This document shows, piece by piece, positions 23,872 to 31,703 of a stretch of 34,207 nucleotides of DNA. The position numbers and the translations under genes were made by a program. Source of the stretch: Rhodococcus sp. EPR-157 (GTDB lineage: Bacteria; Actinomycetota; Actinomycetes; Mycobacteriales; Mycobacteriaceae); the NCBI RefSeq assembly GCF_001647195.1, contig NZ_LVCV01000312.1, positions 1 through 34,207 of the forward strand, in the 5' to 3' direction. The notes under the pieces were generated by a model, which did not search any database, had not been told where the DNA came from, and saw only the letters and a list, made by a program, of their open reading frames with translations. The stretch's first letter is position 1, and every line of letters starts with the position of its first letter.

Positions 23872-25533
23872 ATGTTCGTCAACTCCCCCTCGACCTTCGT
23901 ATCCGATGCCGTTCGCGGCCTGATCGCCTCCACCGGCGACATCGCATGGCACGCAGATCCAGGATTCCTGACGCGACGCGAACCGCTACCAGCAGGGCAG
24001 GTCGCGCTTCTGTCGGGCGGCGGCAGCGGTCACGAACCGATGCACGCGGGATTCATCGGCGCCGGAATGCTTGCGGGAGTGTGCCCTGGGTTGATTTTCA
24101 CCTCGCCGAACGCGCTGCAGGTGCACCGAGCATCCAGGGCGGTCAGTGTCGGCGGTGGAGTGGTGCACATCGTCAAGAACTACACCGGCGACGTGATGAA
24201 CTTCCGCATTGCGCGAGAGTTGTTGCACGAGGACGGTATCGAGTCGGACTTCGTTCTGGTCGACGACGATGTCGCCACCGAACGCGCCGACGGTGACGGC
24301 CCGGGCCGACGTGGAACCGCAGCTACCGTCGTCGTCGAGAAGATCTGCGGGGCTGCCGCCGAGCGTGGGGACACGATGGAGCAGGTGGTCGCGATCGGTC
24401 GACGGGTCGCCGCCAACGCACGAAGCATGGCCGTCGCGTTGCAGCCGTCCGTGCTGCCCGGATCCACCGAGTTCTCGTTCGACCTGCCCGACGGTGAAAT
24501 CGAGATCGGCATCGGGATTCACGGCGAACGAGGAACGACGCGGGTCCCGACGATGTCTGCCCAGGACATCGTTGCGGAGCTGGCCCAGCCGGTCGTCCAC
24601 TCGCTGGACCTCGAACGAGGCGAATCCGTCATCGCCTTTGTGAACGGGCTCGGTGCGACCCACCCGATGGAGCTGCATCTCCTGTATGGAGAGTTGGCAG
24701 AGCTGTTGGCCGACAAAGGAATCGACATTGCTCGCCCGCTCGTCGGAAGCTTGGTCACCGCGCTGAACATGGGTGGCGCATCCATCACGCTCGTGCGCGT
24801 CGACGACGAGATCCTCGAGCTGTGGGATGCGCAGACCGACGCGCCCGCCTGGCCCAACACCCCCGCGACGAGTGCATCGACACTGGGCGCACGGGAGCGT
24901 TTCGGTCCGAGTTTCGCTCCGAGCGAAAGTGATTCACCTCAGGACGGGTTCGTATCCTCCTGGATCGCCTCGTGGGCCGAGCGGGTGCTTGCCGAAGAAC
25001 CCGCGCTGACCGAACTGGACCGGCGCGCAGGCGACGGCGACTTCGGCACCAACATGGTCTCGGCTCTGGAGCAACTGGACCTCGCCAGCATCCGCGAAAC
25101 CTACTCCGCACAAACGGTATTCGAGGCAGTATCCGAGGCATACCTGGGGCATGCAGGAGGAACCTCCGGCGCGCTGTTCGGAATCTGGTTCCGACAGTTC
25201 TACACCTGCCTCGAATCGGTGGACCTCGGATCGATCACCGCCGCCGCGCGCAGCGGTCTCGACACCATCACCGACCTCGGCGGTGCGCGCATCGGTGACA
25301 AGACGATGGTCGACGCCATCGCCCCGGCAGTGGAAGCGCTCGAAGCCGCAACAGATATGGACAAAGGTCTACGCGACGCAGCCGCTGCGGCGACGACCGG
25401 GGCTCAGGCAACCGAGCACCTTACCGCCAACAGAGGCCGCGCGTCGTACGTAGGTGACGCGGCTCGAGGCGTCGTAGATCCGGGTGCGCTGGTGATGGCG
25501 TGGTTTTTCGAAGCTGCGTCAGAGGCTCGGTGA
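23872..25533 (+). CDS. ATP-dependent dihydroxyacetone kinase (DhaK-DhaL fusion)
   Basis: This kinase phosphorylates dihydroxyacetone to the glycolytic intermediate. The 553-residue protein joins a DhaK substrate domain (1 to about 330) to a DhaL ATP domain (from about 355). His217 in GIHGER matches the histidine that binds dihydroxyacetone covalently, with GGGSGH at 49-54 and Asp107 in NYTGDVMNF. In the DhaL part, RRAGDGDFGTNM supplies the Mg-binding aspartates (Asp382, Asp387, Asp389). Both domains are intact, so it uses ATP rather than the PTS. Its last 15 bp overlap the convergent sulfoxide reductase gene. A glycerol or DHA source gene is not in the window. Confidence 0.93.
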   Translation: MFVNSPSTFVSDAVRGLIASTGDIAWHADPGFLTRREPLPAGQVALLSGGGSGHEPMHAGFIGAGMLAGVCPGLIFTSPNALQVHRASRAVSVGGGVVHIVKNYTGDVMNFRIARELLHEDGIESDFVLVDDDVATERADGDGPGRRGTAATVVVEKICGAAAERGDTMEQVVAIGRRVAANARSMAVALQPSVLPGSTEFSFDLPDGEIEIGIGIHGERGTTRVPTMSAQDIVAELAQPVVHSLDLERGESVIAFVNGLGATHPMELHLLYGELAELLADKGIDIARPLVGSLVTALNMGGASITLVRVDDEILELWDAQTDAPAWPNTPATSASTLGARERFGPSFAPSESDSPQDGFVSSWIASWAERVLAEEPALTELDRRAGDGDFGTNMVSALEQLDLASIRETYSAQTVFEAVSEAYLGHAGGTSGALFGIWFRQFYTCLESVDLGSITAAARSGLDTITDLGGARIGDKTMVDAIAPAVEALEAATDMDKGLRDAAAAATTGAQATEHLTANRGRASYVGDAARGVVDPGALVMAWFFEAASEAR

Positions 25534-26004
25534 CAAGTAGACCCGGGCGATAGCTTCGAGACCGGCCTGGTCGTCGGCGTCGAAGCGGTCCGGGATCGGG
25601 CTGTCGAGGTCGAAGACGCCGATGAGGGTGTCACCGTCGTACAGCGGAACGACGAGTTCGGATCGGGTCGCGCCGTCGCACGCGATGTGGCCTTCGAAAG
25701 CGTGGACGTCGGCAATTCGTTGGGTCTCGCGGGTCGTCGCAGCGGCACCGCACACACCCTTGTCGAGTGCGATACGCACACACGCGGGTTGTCCCTGGAA
25801 CGGTCCGACGACGAGTTCGGTGCCGTCGAACAGGTAGAAGCCGACCCAGTTGACCTCGGGCAGGGCGTGGTAGACGAGCGCAGAAATGTTCGCCGCGTTG
25901 GCGATCCGGTTCGGTTCGCCAGCGGTGAGCGCGGCGGCCTGCTGCGTCAGCTGCGCGTACTGCTCGGTTTTCGTGCCTTCGAGGGCGGTAGCGGTGAACG
26001 ACAT
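25519..26004 (-). CDS. Free methionine-(R)-sulfoxide reductase (GAF domain)
   Basis: This 161-residue GAF-fold enzyme reduces free methionine-R-sulfoxide, a repair of oxidative damage. The three cysteines of the family are all present with the same spacing as in Escherichia coli: Cys75, Cys85 (KGVC) and Cys109 (HIACD), offsets of 10 and 24. The frame is open to 26043, but the ATG at 26004 gives the usual N terminus. It is the third gene of a leftward group after the LapA-like and DUF998-like proteins, with a 10-bp gap. Confidence 0.9.
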   Translation of the reverse strand: MSFTATALEGTKTEQYAQLTQQAAALTAGEPNRIANAANISALVYHALPEVNWVGFYLFDGTELVVGPFQGQPACVRIALDKGVCGAAATTRETQRIADVHAFEGHIACDGATRSELVVPLYDGDTLIGVFDLDSPIPDRFDADDQAGLEAIARVYLSPSL

Positions 26005-26014
26005 ATGGGCGAGT

Positions 26015-26239
26015 CTATTTCTTGACCGGCTTCCGTCGACCACTCAGGCGTCCGGCCGCGAAGCCGACGGCGAACAGCACGAGCAGGATCAGCCACAGTG
26101 GCGAGGTGATCCTCAGCCAGAACAGCTCGATGGTGGTGCTGTATCGATTCTCGGCGATGAACACTGCCGCGAGGATCACCAGCAGAATCGGCACCCAGTG
26201 CGTCTTCAGAAAGCTCAGAATTCGATCTTTACCCGACAT
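26015..26239 (-). CDS. Small two-helix membrane protein, LapA/DUF1049-like
   Basis: This 74-residue protein has two hydrophobic segments (about 14-30 and 46-63) separated by a short stretch with ENRYSTTIELFWL, and ends in basic residues (RLSGRRKPVKK). The pattern fits the LapA (DUF1049) family. Its role in Gram-positive bacteria is not established. It lies 11 bp after the DUF998-like gene and 10 bp before the sulfoxide reductase gene. Confidence 0.75.
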   Translation of the reverse strand: MSGKDRILSFLKTHWVPILLVILAAVFIAENRYSTTIELFWLRITSPLWLILLVLFAVGFAAGRLSGRRKPVKK

Positions 26240-26250
26240 ACCTCAGGAAA

Positions 26251-26937
26251 TTACCCGGTCAGCGCCACTCTGCGTATCCGAACTGCCAACCCGAGTACGA
26301 CGAGATATGCCGACATCCCGGAGACCTGGATTCGCTGTGCGATCCCGAGGCCTGACGAGCCGGGTAGGTTGTCGGCGATCATCAGCCAGGCAGTGGCCAG
26401 TGAGGTGATGACGAGCACGGTCAGGCCCACGGTTCGGAGCAGCGGCAGCGTTCGGTAGCGGTAAGCCGCGGCGGTGAAGGCGATCATCGCGGTGAAGACG
26501 GCGAACACCGCGATTGTGCTGGTCAGCGCGTGAATGTGGTGCAGCTGCGGGAACAAGCCACTCGGCTCGACAGGGCAGGACGGGTCGTTCGCGGCGACAC
26601 ATTCGATCGGAAGCTGTGAGTCTGCGATCGTAGCTGCGCCGAAAGTTCCGATCGCGATCCAACCCGTAACCGTCAGTCGTTTGCGCGTGAACGTGGCGAG
26701 ACCCAGGGCTGCCGCTGCGATCAGCATGATTCCGGTCAGCAGGTCCGCGGTGCTGAAGAAGTGTCGATACGGCTGGTCGGCTGCGTCGAGCTCGCTGAGA
26801 AACGACACCGCAGGGTCGAGGCCGGTGTCGAGAAAGAACTCCGCAACCCAAGCGGAGTACAGAACTCCGGCGATGACCAGCAGCACAGTTACCGTCCGCG
26901 GTGCCCATGCTCTGCTGGTATTCCACTCCTGACCCAC
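26251..26937 (-). CDS. DUF998-like multi-pass membrane protein
   Basis: The 228-residue protein has about six hydrophobic segments and resembles DUF998 proteins, whose function is unknown. A short Cys-containing loop (LPIECVAANDPSCPVEPSG) lies between two of them. The frame stays open into the adjacent hairpin array, but translation is more likely to start at the GTG at 26937. A TACTCT box on the minus strand ends about seven bases before that GTG and there is no ribosome-binding site, so the mRNA may be leaderless, as is common in actinobacteria. Confidence 0.7.
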   Translation of the reverse strand: MGQEWNTSRAWAPRTVTVLLVIAGVLYSAWVAEFFLDTGLDPAVSFLSELDAADQPYRHFFSTADLLTGIMLIAAAALGLATFTRKRLTVTGWIAIGTFGAATIADSQLPIECVAANDPSCPVEPSGLFPQLHHIHALTSTIAVFAVFTAMIAFTAAAYRYRTLPLLRTVGLTVLVITSLATAWLMIADNLPGSSGLGIAQRIQVSGMSAYLVVLGLAVRIRRVALTG

Positions 26938-26971
26938 GCGTATCAGAGTAGTGGGGCTCGGGGGTCTTGTT

Positions 26972-27152
26972 GGTGACCGAATGAGACATTCGCTCTGCTG
27001 AGGTGACCGAATGAGACATTCGCACACTCAGAGTGACCGAACCAGCCGTTCGCTGCGCCGGGGAGACCGAAACAGACATTCGCACACTCAGAGTGACCGA
27101 ACCAGCCGTTCGCTGCGCCGGGGAGACCGAAATGGACATTCGGTCACCGGGC
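26972..27152. repeat. Six-unit, 30-bp-period array of small hairpins
   Basis: Six units start at 26973, 27003, 27033, 27063, 27093 and 27123. Most units hold a small palindrome around CGAA and TTCG: CGAATG-aga-CATTCG in units 1 and 2, CGAAC-cagc-cGTTCG in 3 and 5, and weaker forms in 4 and 6. Units 2-3 and 4-5 are near-identical 60-bp pairs. The array is bracketed by a perfect 12-bp inverted repeat, GGTGACCGAATG (26972-26983) and CATTCGGTCACC (27137-27148). It separates the DUF998-like gene from vsr. The frame is open across it because the period is a multiple of three, but I do not take it as coding. Confidence 0.9.
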
Positions 27153-27154
27153 GG

Positions 27155-27185
27155 TCACCCCAGCGCCCGATCACCCCAGCGCCCG
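27155..27185. repeat. 15-bp duplication of the end of vsr
   Basis: TCACCCCAGCGCCCG occurs at 27155-27169 and at 27171-27185. The second copy includes the vsr stop codon, so a duplicate of the gene's last codons and stop lies just beyond it, next to the hairpin array. Confidence 0.85.
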
Positions 27186-27575
27186 GACGACCTTGTCGGC
27201 AGCATCGGCGACCGGCTCGTGCTCCCACACCCGCACGACGGCCCACCCTTCGGCTTCGAGGCGTTCGTCGGTATTGCGGTCGCGGGCGACGTTGGCGGCC
27301 AGTTTGTCGGCCCACCACTGTGCGTTGTTGCGGGGCTTGGTGGCGTGTTCGGGGCAGCTGTGCCAGAAGCACCCGTCCACGTAGACGGCCACTTTTCGTC
27401 GAGGAAAGACCAGATCTGCCCGACGCCTGAGGCCCTTGAAGGGAGCGCGGTCCACGAAGTACCGGAGCCCACGGCGGTGCAGTTCACGACGAAGCGCGAC
27501 CTCCGGTTTGGTGTCGCGGCGGCGCTGCTTGCTCAGCCGCGCGCTGGTCGCAGCATCGGTCAACGGCCTGGACAT
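27171..27575 (-). CDS. vsr: Very short patch repair endonuclease (Vsr)
   Basis: Vsr nicks next to T:G mismatches that arise when 5-methylcytosine deaminates, and so protects sequences modified by the neighbouring methyltransferase. The 134-residue protein has the family features: Asp54 in RRRADLVF, and DGCFWHSCPEH at 67-77 with His72 and the zinc-binding cysteines. Its length is typical. The ATG at 27575 lies 9 bp after the stop of the putative endonuclease gene, so it is the third gene of the leftward restriction-modification operon. The recognition sequence is presumably that of the methyltransferase. Confidence 0.92.
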   Translation of the reverse strand: MSRPLTDAATSARLSKQRRRDTKPEVALRRELHRRGLRYFVDRAPFKGLRRRADLVFPRRKVAVYVDGCFWHSCPEHATKPRNNAQWWADKLAANVARDRNTDERLEAEGWAVVRVWEHEPVADAADKVVRALG

Positions 27576-27584
27576 AGCGCGAAA

Positions 27585-28412
27585 CTACCCGTCTTCGCTG
27601 TCCTCGGGTTCGGACCAGGTCGGGGCGAACTTGTTGCGCCGCTCGACCTCCCCATGCACGACCGCGGTGAACTCCTCGAACGAGAGGGTCTGGGCGTTGG
27701 TCGGTCGACCGTTGCGAGGAGGGGACTCGTCGACGTCGAAGAACCGGACTTCACCGTCGGTGTCGTAGAGCCCGATGAACACCTTTTCGAACAGGTCGTA
27801 CCGAGTGTCCTCGGCGCCGAGATCGACCCACATCTTTCCAGTACCGCCGACGACGGCCCGCTTGCCGCGTCCCGACCTCTTCGACAACGTCGTGACGTGA
27901 TGCGCGAACGACGACTTTCCGATGTCACTGGCCTTGGAGGCGTCGCCGTCGTCGCAGGTGAAGAACGGCTCGAACATGACGGCGACGAGCACGCTGTACG
28001 GCTGGCGTTGGTGCAGCACCATCGCTTCACCGCGCAACTCGTGATCGTTGCGGACGATGTTCTTGGTCCAGCGGCCGAACTTGCCGGTTCGGGGGCTGAA
28101 ATCGCGGAAACTGTACGTCTTGATGGATACGCAGAGGATCAAACCGAGCGTCGGATCCAAGGCTTTGACGTCGAGCCTCTTGCGGCCCTTCGCGACGTCG
28201 ACCTGCGCTTCCTGCCCGACGCCCATCGCGTCGGGAGTGATGTTGGGATAGTGCGGCCGCAGGGCGTCGGCGACGGTTTGTGCGAGGTGATTGGAAAGCC
28301 GTTGCGCGTAGTTCTTCTTGTCGCTTCGGTCGGCGTCGGGCGCAGGCTTGGCCCCCGCCAGCGCGAGAGGTCTGGCCAGCGCAGGCGGATCGGGAAACAG
28401 CTGATCGCTCAT
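27585..28412 (-). CDS. Putative type II restriction endonuclease, unassigned family
   Basis: I do not recognise a family for this 275-residue protein; the assignment rests mainly on position. It lies between a C5 methyltransferase and vsr, and its ATG at 28412 overlaps the methyltransferase stop. A possible nuclease core runs from Glu68 through Asp81 (RLDVKALDP) to a hydrophobic strand ending SIK (96-98), compatible with PD-(D/E)XK enzymes having Ser in place of the acidic residue. The N terminus is Ala/Pro-rich and the C terminus acidic. It could instead be a different accessory protein of the system. No second endonuclease candidate is in the operon. Confidence 0.65.
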   Translation of the reverse strand: MSDQLFPDPPALARPLALAGAKPAPDADRSDKKNYAQRLSNHLAQTVADALRPHYPNITPDAMGVGQEAQVDVAKGRKRLDVKALDPTLGLILCVSIKTYSFRDFSPRTGKFGRWTKNIVRNDHELRGEAMVLHQRQPYSVLVAVMFEPFFTCDDGDASKASDIGKSSFAHHVTTLSKRSGRGKRAVVGGTGKMWVDLGAEDTRYDLFEKVFIGLYDTDGEVRFFDVDESPPRNGRPTNAQTLSFEEFTAVVHGEVERRNKFAPTWSEPEDSEDG

Positions 28413-29578
28413 GCGGCTCTCGGGTTCGGGTGCCCGCCCATGCGGTCGAGGTGTGATTCGACGTCGTCGAGGAATCCCGGCACGAAACGCAGATTGCCCA
28501 TTTGCGCGCGTTTGAGGAAGCCTGCGGTGGCGCGCGCCGACAGCAGGCGTGAGTCGTCGAGAAAGTCACTGAGGTTCTCGTACGGTTCGTGGACCGGCCA
28601 CGTCGACCGATGCACCCGGAACGCCGTGCCCTTCGCGCCCCACGCAGCGGCCGGCCAGGCCTGACCCGGCAGAATCGGGACGTCGTCCGAGTGGTCGTGC
28701 GGTTGCGGATGATCGAGCTGAGATGCCACCCACGACGCCATGCGCACACTCACCGCGTTCCCGACGAGCTTCCATCGGTGCCCAGCTCGGACCCCGGGAA
28801 GCGAGAGGGCCGGAGCCGTCCAATCGGGATCGAAGCCCTGCAGCCGCTCGGCGCCGACGATCCCCGGCGTCACGATCTCCCCGGAGGGAAGCCGCACTGC
28901 CGGGGGACTGGCGATGCCGATCGACGAACCGCCTTTGAGCGTCGGGACCGCGTTGACTGCCCAGCCGAGACCGCGCGTGCCCTCGGTCCAGTAGAAGCCG
29001 CACGGCTGCTCGGACGGGTCGCCGTCGGGAAGAGGCCCCTCGTCCTGAGCGAACAGAATTTCGCGTGCATCCTCGGTACGAGAGGCCAGCATGAGTACCC
29101 GCTGGCGGCGCTGTGGAAGCCCGAACGACCGGGCGTCGACGACGCGATACGCCCACATGTAGCCGAGGTCGGACAATGCGTCGGTGATGTGCCTCATTGC
29201 GGCACCGCGGCCGAGCTGCAGCATGAAGGGAACATTTTCGATGAGCAGCCACCGTGGGCCGTTGCGACGTTTGACGAGCCGGAATACCTCGTCGACCAGT
29301 CCTGATCTTGCACCGGTGATGCCTGCCGTCCGACCGGCCTGCGACAGATCCTGACACGGAAATCCCGCCGCGACGAGCTCGGTGCCCGACGGCAGACCAC
29401 GCAGCTTGGTGACGTCGCGATGCAGCGGGACGTCGGGAAAGCGCGCGCCGAGAACGGCACCGGCGCCGGGGTCGATTTCGCACAGCAGTTCCGTCGACCA
29501 CCCCTGCCCGGAGAGCCCTAACTCGAGCCCGCCGATCCCGGCGAACAGCCCCACCATCGATCGCGAACCCACGCGCAT
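28409..29578 (-). CDS. DNA (cytosine-5)-methyltransferase
   Basis: This 389-residue enzyme methylates cytosine C5 with S-adenosylmethionine. The ordered motifs are clear: I, LFAGIGG (11-17); IV, GFPCQDLS with nucleophile Cys75; VI, ENV (114-116); VIII, QRRQR (156-160); and X, GNAVSV near 320-ish from the C-terminal side. The target-recognition region between VIII and X is short (about 100 residues), and about 90 residues follow motif X, longer than in minimal enzymes. The frame is open to 29722, but the ATG at 29578 has GGGAG with good spacing. It is the first gene of the operon with the putative endonuclease and vsr. The recognised sequence is unknown. Confidence 0.93.
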   Translation of the reverse strand: MRVGSRSMVGLFAGIGGLELGLSGQGWSTELLCEIDPGAGAVLGARFPDVPLHRDVTKLRGLPSGTELVAAGFPCQDLSQAGRTAGITGARSGLVDEVFRLVKRRNGPRWLLIENVPFMLQLGRGAAMRHITDALSDLGYMWAYRVVDARSFGLPQRRQRVLMLASRTEDAREILFAQDEGPLPDGDPSEQPCGFYWTEGTRGLGWAVNAVPTLKGGSSIGIASPPAVRLPSGEIVTPGIVGAERLQGFDPDWTAPALSLPGVRAGHRWKLVGNAVSVRMASWVASQLDHPQPHDHSDDVPILPGQAWPAAAWGAKGTAFRVHRSTWPVHEPYENLSDFLDDSRLLSARATAGFLKRAQMGNLRFVPGFLDDVESHLDRMGGHPNPRAA

Positions 29579-29876
29579 CCTTCTCTCCCGAAGCCAAAAC
29601 TCTGTGCAGAACGTTACTCGAGAACTCCGACAGGTTTCGCCAGCCACGCGGCCGGCCGATCGCAATCGCCACAAGCAGTCAACCGCGTAGCAGCGCCCGT
29701 TCGACTCACGCCGCATCCACACCCCGACGGTAGTGCCGATCCATCAGCAGAAGTACCCGACCTTGACATCAACCATGGTCGAGGTTCGACGATGGAATGC
29801 GACCGCAGAAAAATCGGTTGGTTCAAGGGCTGTCGGAGTGAAACCATGCATTCCACAGCAGGTGAGGAGAAAGTCA
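29579..29876. other. Divergent intergenic region between methyltransferase and ABC exporter
   Basis: This 298-bp stretch must contain promoters for both flanking genes. A TTGACA at 29763-29768 points to the ABC operon but lacks a clear -10 partner. An in-frame ATG at 29775 precedes the chosen ABC start, without a ribosome-binding site. I see no repeat or stable hairpin. Confidence 0.4.
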
Positions 29877-31667
29877 GTGTCCACGGGTGTGCTCGAAGAT
29901 CGAACGACAACCCTCGATGAGTCGAACCCCGACACCAAGCAACCGAGTTCGCTGGCCCGGTTACTGCCGTTTTTGAGGCCGTACCGGTGGCACTTCACGG
30001 CGTCGATCGTCATCTCTCTGATCGCGACGCTGACAGGCCTGGTGATCCCACTGGTACTGCAGGGCGTCATCGACGGGCCGATCACCGACGGTGATTTCGC
30101 CGGCGTGTGGTGGCCCGCGGCGCTCGTGCTGTTTCTCGGAACAGTCGACGCGGTCGGAATCTGGGTACGTCGCTATCTGGTGTCGGCTCCGTCGAGTCAG
30201 TTCGAGATCTCGGCTCGCGCAGCGGTCTTCGAGAAGTTGCAGAGACTGTCGGTCTCGGCGCACGAGAGCTGGGAGTCGGGGCAGCTGCTCTCTCGGGCCA
30301 TTGCCGACCTGTCGTCGCTGCGTCGATTCGTCGCGTTCGTCGGTCCGTTCATCATCATCAACACTGTGACTTTGGTTGTCGGGCTGGGTGTTCTGTTCGT
30401 TCAATCCTGGCAACTCGGTCTGATCATGGCAGTCACCTCGGTCCCGCTGGTGATCGTCTGCGCGCGATTCGAAACGCTCTACCGCGTCGTCGCACGTGAT
30501 GCTCAAGATCAGGCGGGCGACGTCACCACAACCGTCGAGGAGTCCATTCAGGGCATCAGGGTGCTCAAGGCCTTCGGTCGCAGCGCGCATTTGAGACGGC
30601 GGTTCCTGCGGGAGGCGGCAACGCTCCGCGGTACCGAGATGAAGAAGGTTCGCTACCTCGCCATCGTGTGGGAATTGATCGTCGGCATCCCGCCTGTCGG
30701 CATCGGCGTCATGCTGGCGTTCGGGGCGTACTCGATCGTGCAGGGCACCATGACAGCGGGAATGCTCGTCGCCGCCATGGCGATCGTGGCGTTCCTGCTC
30801 TGGCCGATCGAATCGTTCGGATTCCTTCTCGCCGAACTCAACAACGCTCGAACCGCGGCAGATCGCTACTGGGAGATCATGGACACCCCGGAGACGATCA
30901 CCGAGCCGAAGCATCCAGTTCCGATGCCCCGCGATATCCGCGGTGTCCTCGAATTCCGAGGCGTCGGTTTCACGTTTCCCGACGCCTCGTCGCCGCTGCT
31001 GATCGACGTCGACTTCCGGGTCGAACCGGGTGAGACGGTCGCGTTGGTCGGCGTCACCGGGAGCGGTAAGACCGCGCTGACGAACCTCGTTCCGCGGCTG
31101 TTCGACGTGACGTCGGGGTCGGTGACGATCGACGGCATCGATATCAGGACGCTCGCGCTGGCAGATCTGCGTTCGGTGGTGTCGGTAGCGTTCGAAGACC
31201 CAGTTCTGTTCTCGGCCAGCGTCCGAGAGAACATCGCACTCGGGCGCCCCGAGGCCACCGACGCCGATGTCGACGAGGCGCTCGGTATTGCGCACGCCCG
31301 CGAATTCGTCGCGTCGCTGCCGTGGGGTCTCGACACCCGTATCGGAGAACAGGGCATGAGCCTGTCCGGTGGACAGCGCCAGCGGTTGGCGCTGGCACGT
31401 GCGGTACTCGGCAAACCTCGCATTCTCGTGCTCGACGACCCGCTGTCGGCGCTCGACGTGGGCACCGAAGCGCTGGTTCAGCACGATCTGCGACGAGTTC
31501 TACCGCATTCGACGACGGTGCTCGTCGCGCATCGGCCGTCCACCGCCGCACTCGCAGACCGAGTGTTGTACTTGGAGAACGGAAGAGTTGTGGAACAGGG
31601 TACGCACGAGCGTCTTCTGGCGACCTCGGCGAAATACCGTCACGTGATGGGATCTATCGATGGCTGA
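29877..31667 (+). CDS. ABC exporter half-transporter, degenerate ATP site
   Basis: This 596-residue type IV ABC half-transporter has an N-terminal six-helix membrane domain and an ATPase domain with Walker A GVTGSGKT (392-399), signature LSGGQRQR and AHRPST. In Walker B the usual catalytic Glu is Asp521 (VLDDPLSALD), so this site is probably poorly active. The partner gene has the normal Glu, the classic asymmetric pattern of heterodimeric exporters such as LmrCD and TM287/288. The start is GTG at 29877, with GAGGAG upstream; earlier in-frame codons are not supported. The stop overlaps the partner start by 8 bp. Substrate unknown; lipids or hydrophobic drugs are typical. Confidence 0.9.
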   Translation: MSTGVLEDRTTTLDESNPDTKQPSSLARLLPFLRPYRWHFTASIVISLIATLTGLVIPLVLQGVIDGPITDGDFAGVWWPAALVLFLGTVDAVGIWVRRYLVSAPSSQFEISARAAVFEKLQRLSVSAHESWESGQLLSRAIADLSSLRRFVAFVGPFIIINTVTLVVGLGVLFVQSWQLGLIMAVTSVPLVIVCARFETLYRVVARDAQDQAGDVTTTVEESIQGIRVLKAFGRSAHLRRRFLREAATLRGTEMKKVRYLAIVWELIVGIPPVGIGVMLAFGAYSIVQGTMTAGMLVAAMAIVAFLLWPIESFGFLLAELNNARTAADRYWEIMDTPETITEPKHPVPMPRDIRGVLEFRGVGFTFPDASSPLLIDVDFRVEPGETVALVGVTGSGKTALTNLVPRLFDVTSGSVTIDGIDIRTLALADLRSVVSVAFEDPVLFSASVRENIALGRPEATDADVDEALGIAHAREFVASLPWGLDTRIGEQGMSLSGGQRQRLALARAVLGKPRILVLDDPLSALDVGTEALVQHDLRRVLPHSTTVLVAHRPSTAALADRVLYLENGRVVEQGTHERLLATSAKYRHVMGSIDG

Positions 31668-31703
31668 GAGAGAGGTGGCTGAGAAGGAGGTGGCTGAGAA
31701 TGA
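31659..31703 (+). repeat. Three 15-bp tandem repeats at the start of the second ABC gene
   Basis: The units are GATGGCTGAGAGAGA, GGTGGCTGAGAAGGA and GGTGGCTGAGAATGA, encoding MAERE-VAEKE-VAEND. Each unit holds an in-frame start-type codon: ATG 31660, GTG 31675 and GTG 31690. The true initiation codon is therefore uncertain. Confidence 0.85.

Noticed and set aside
26973-27152. CRISPR array
   Set aside because: Units are contiguous 30-bp repeats. The segments between palindromes are themselves repeated (GCACACTCAGAGTG twice, GCTGCGCCGGGGAG twice), so there are no unique spacers, and no cas genes are nearby.
27033-28664. A 543-codon plus-strand frame across the hairpin array, vsr and the putative endonuclease
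   Set aside because: It is antisense to three genes with recognisable or coupled structure. The repeated peptide at its start comes only from the 30-bp period of the array.
29961-31484. A 507-codon minus-strand frame inside the first ABC gene
   Set aside because: Antisense shadow of a conserved exporter; its composition (Arg, Asp and Gln rich) is typical of GC-rich opposite-strand frames.
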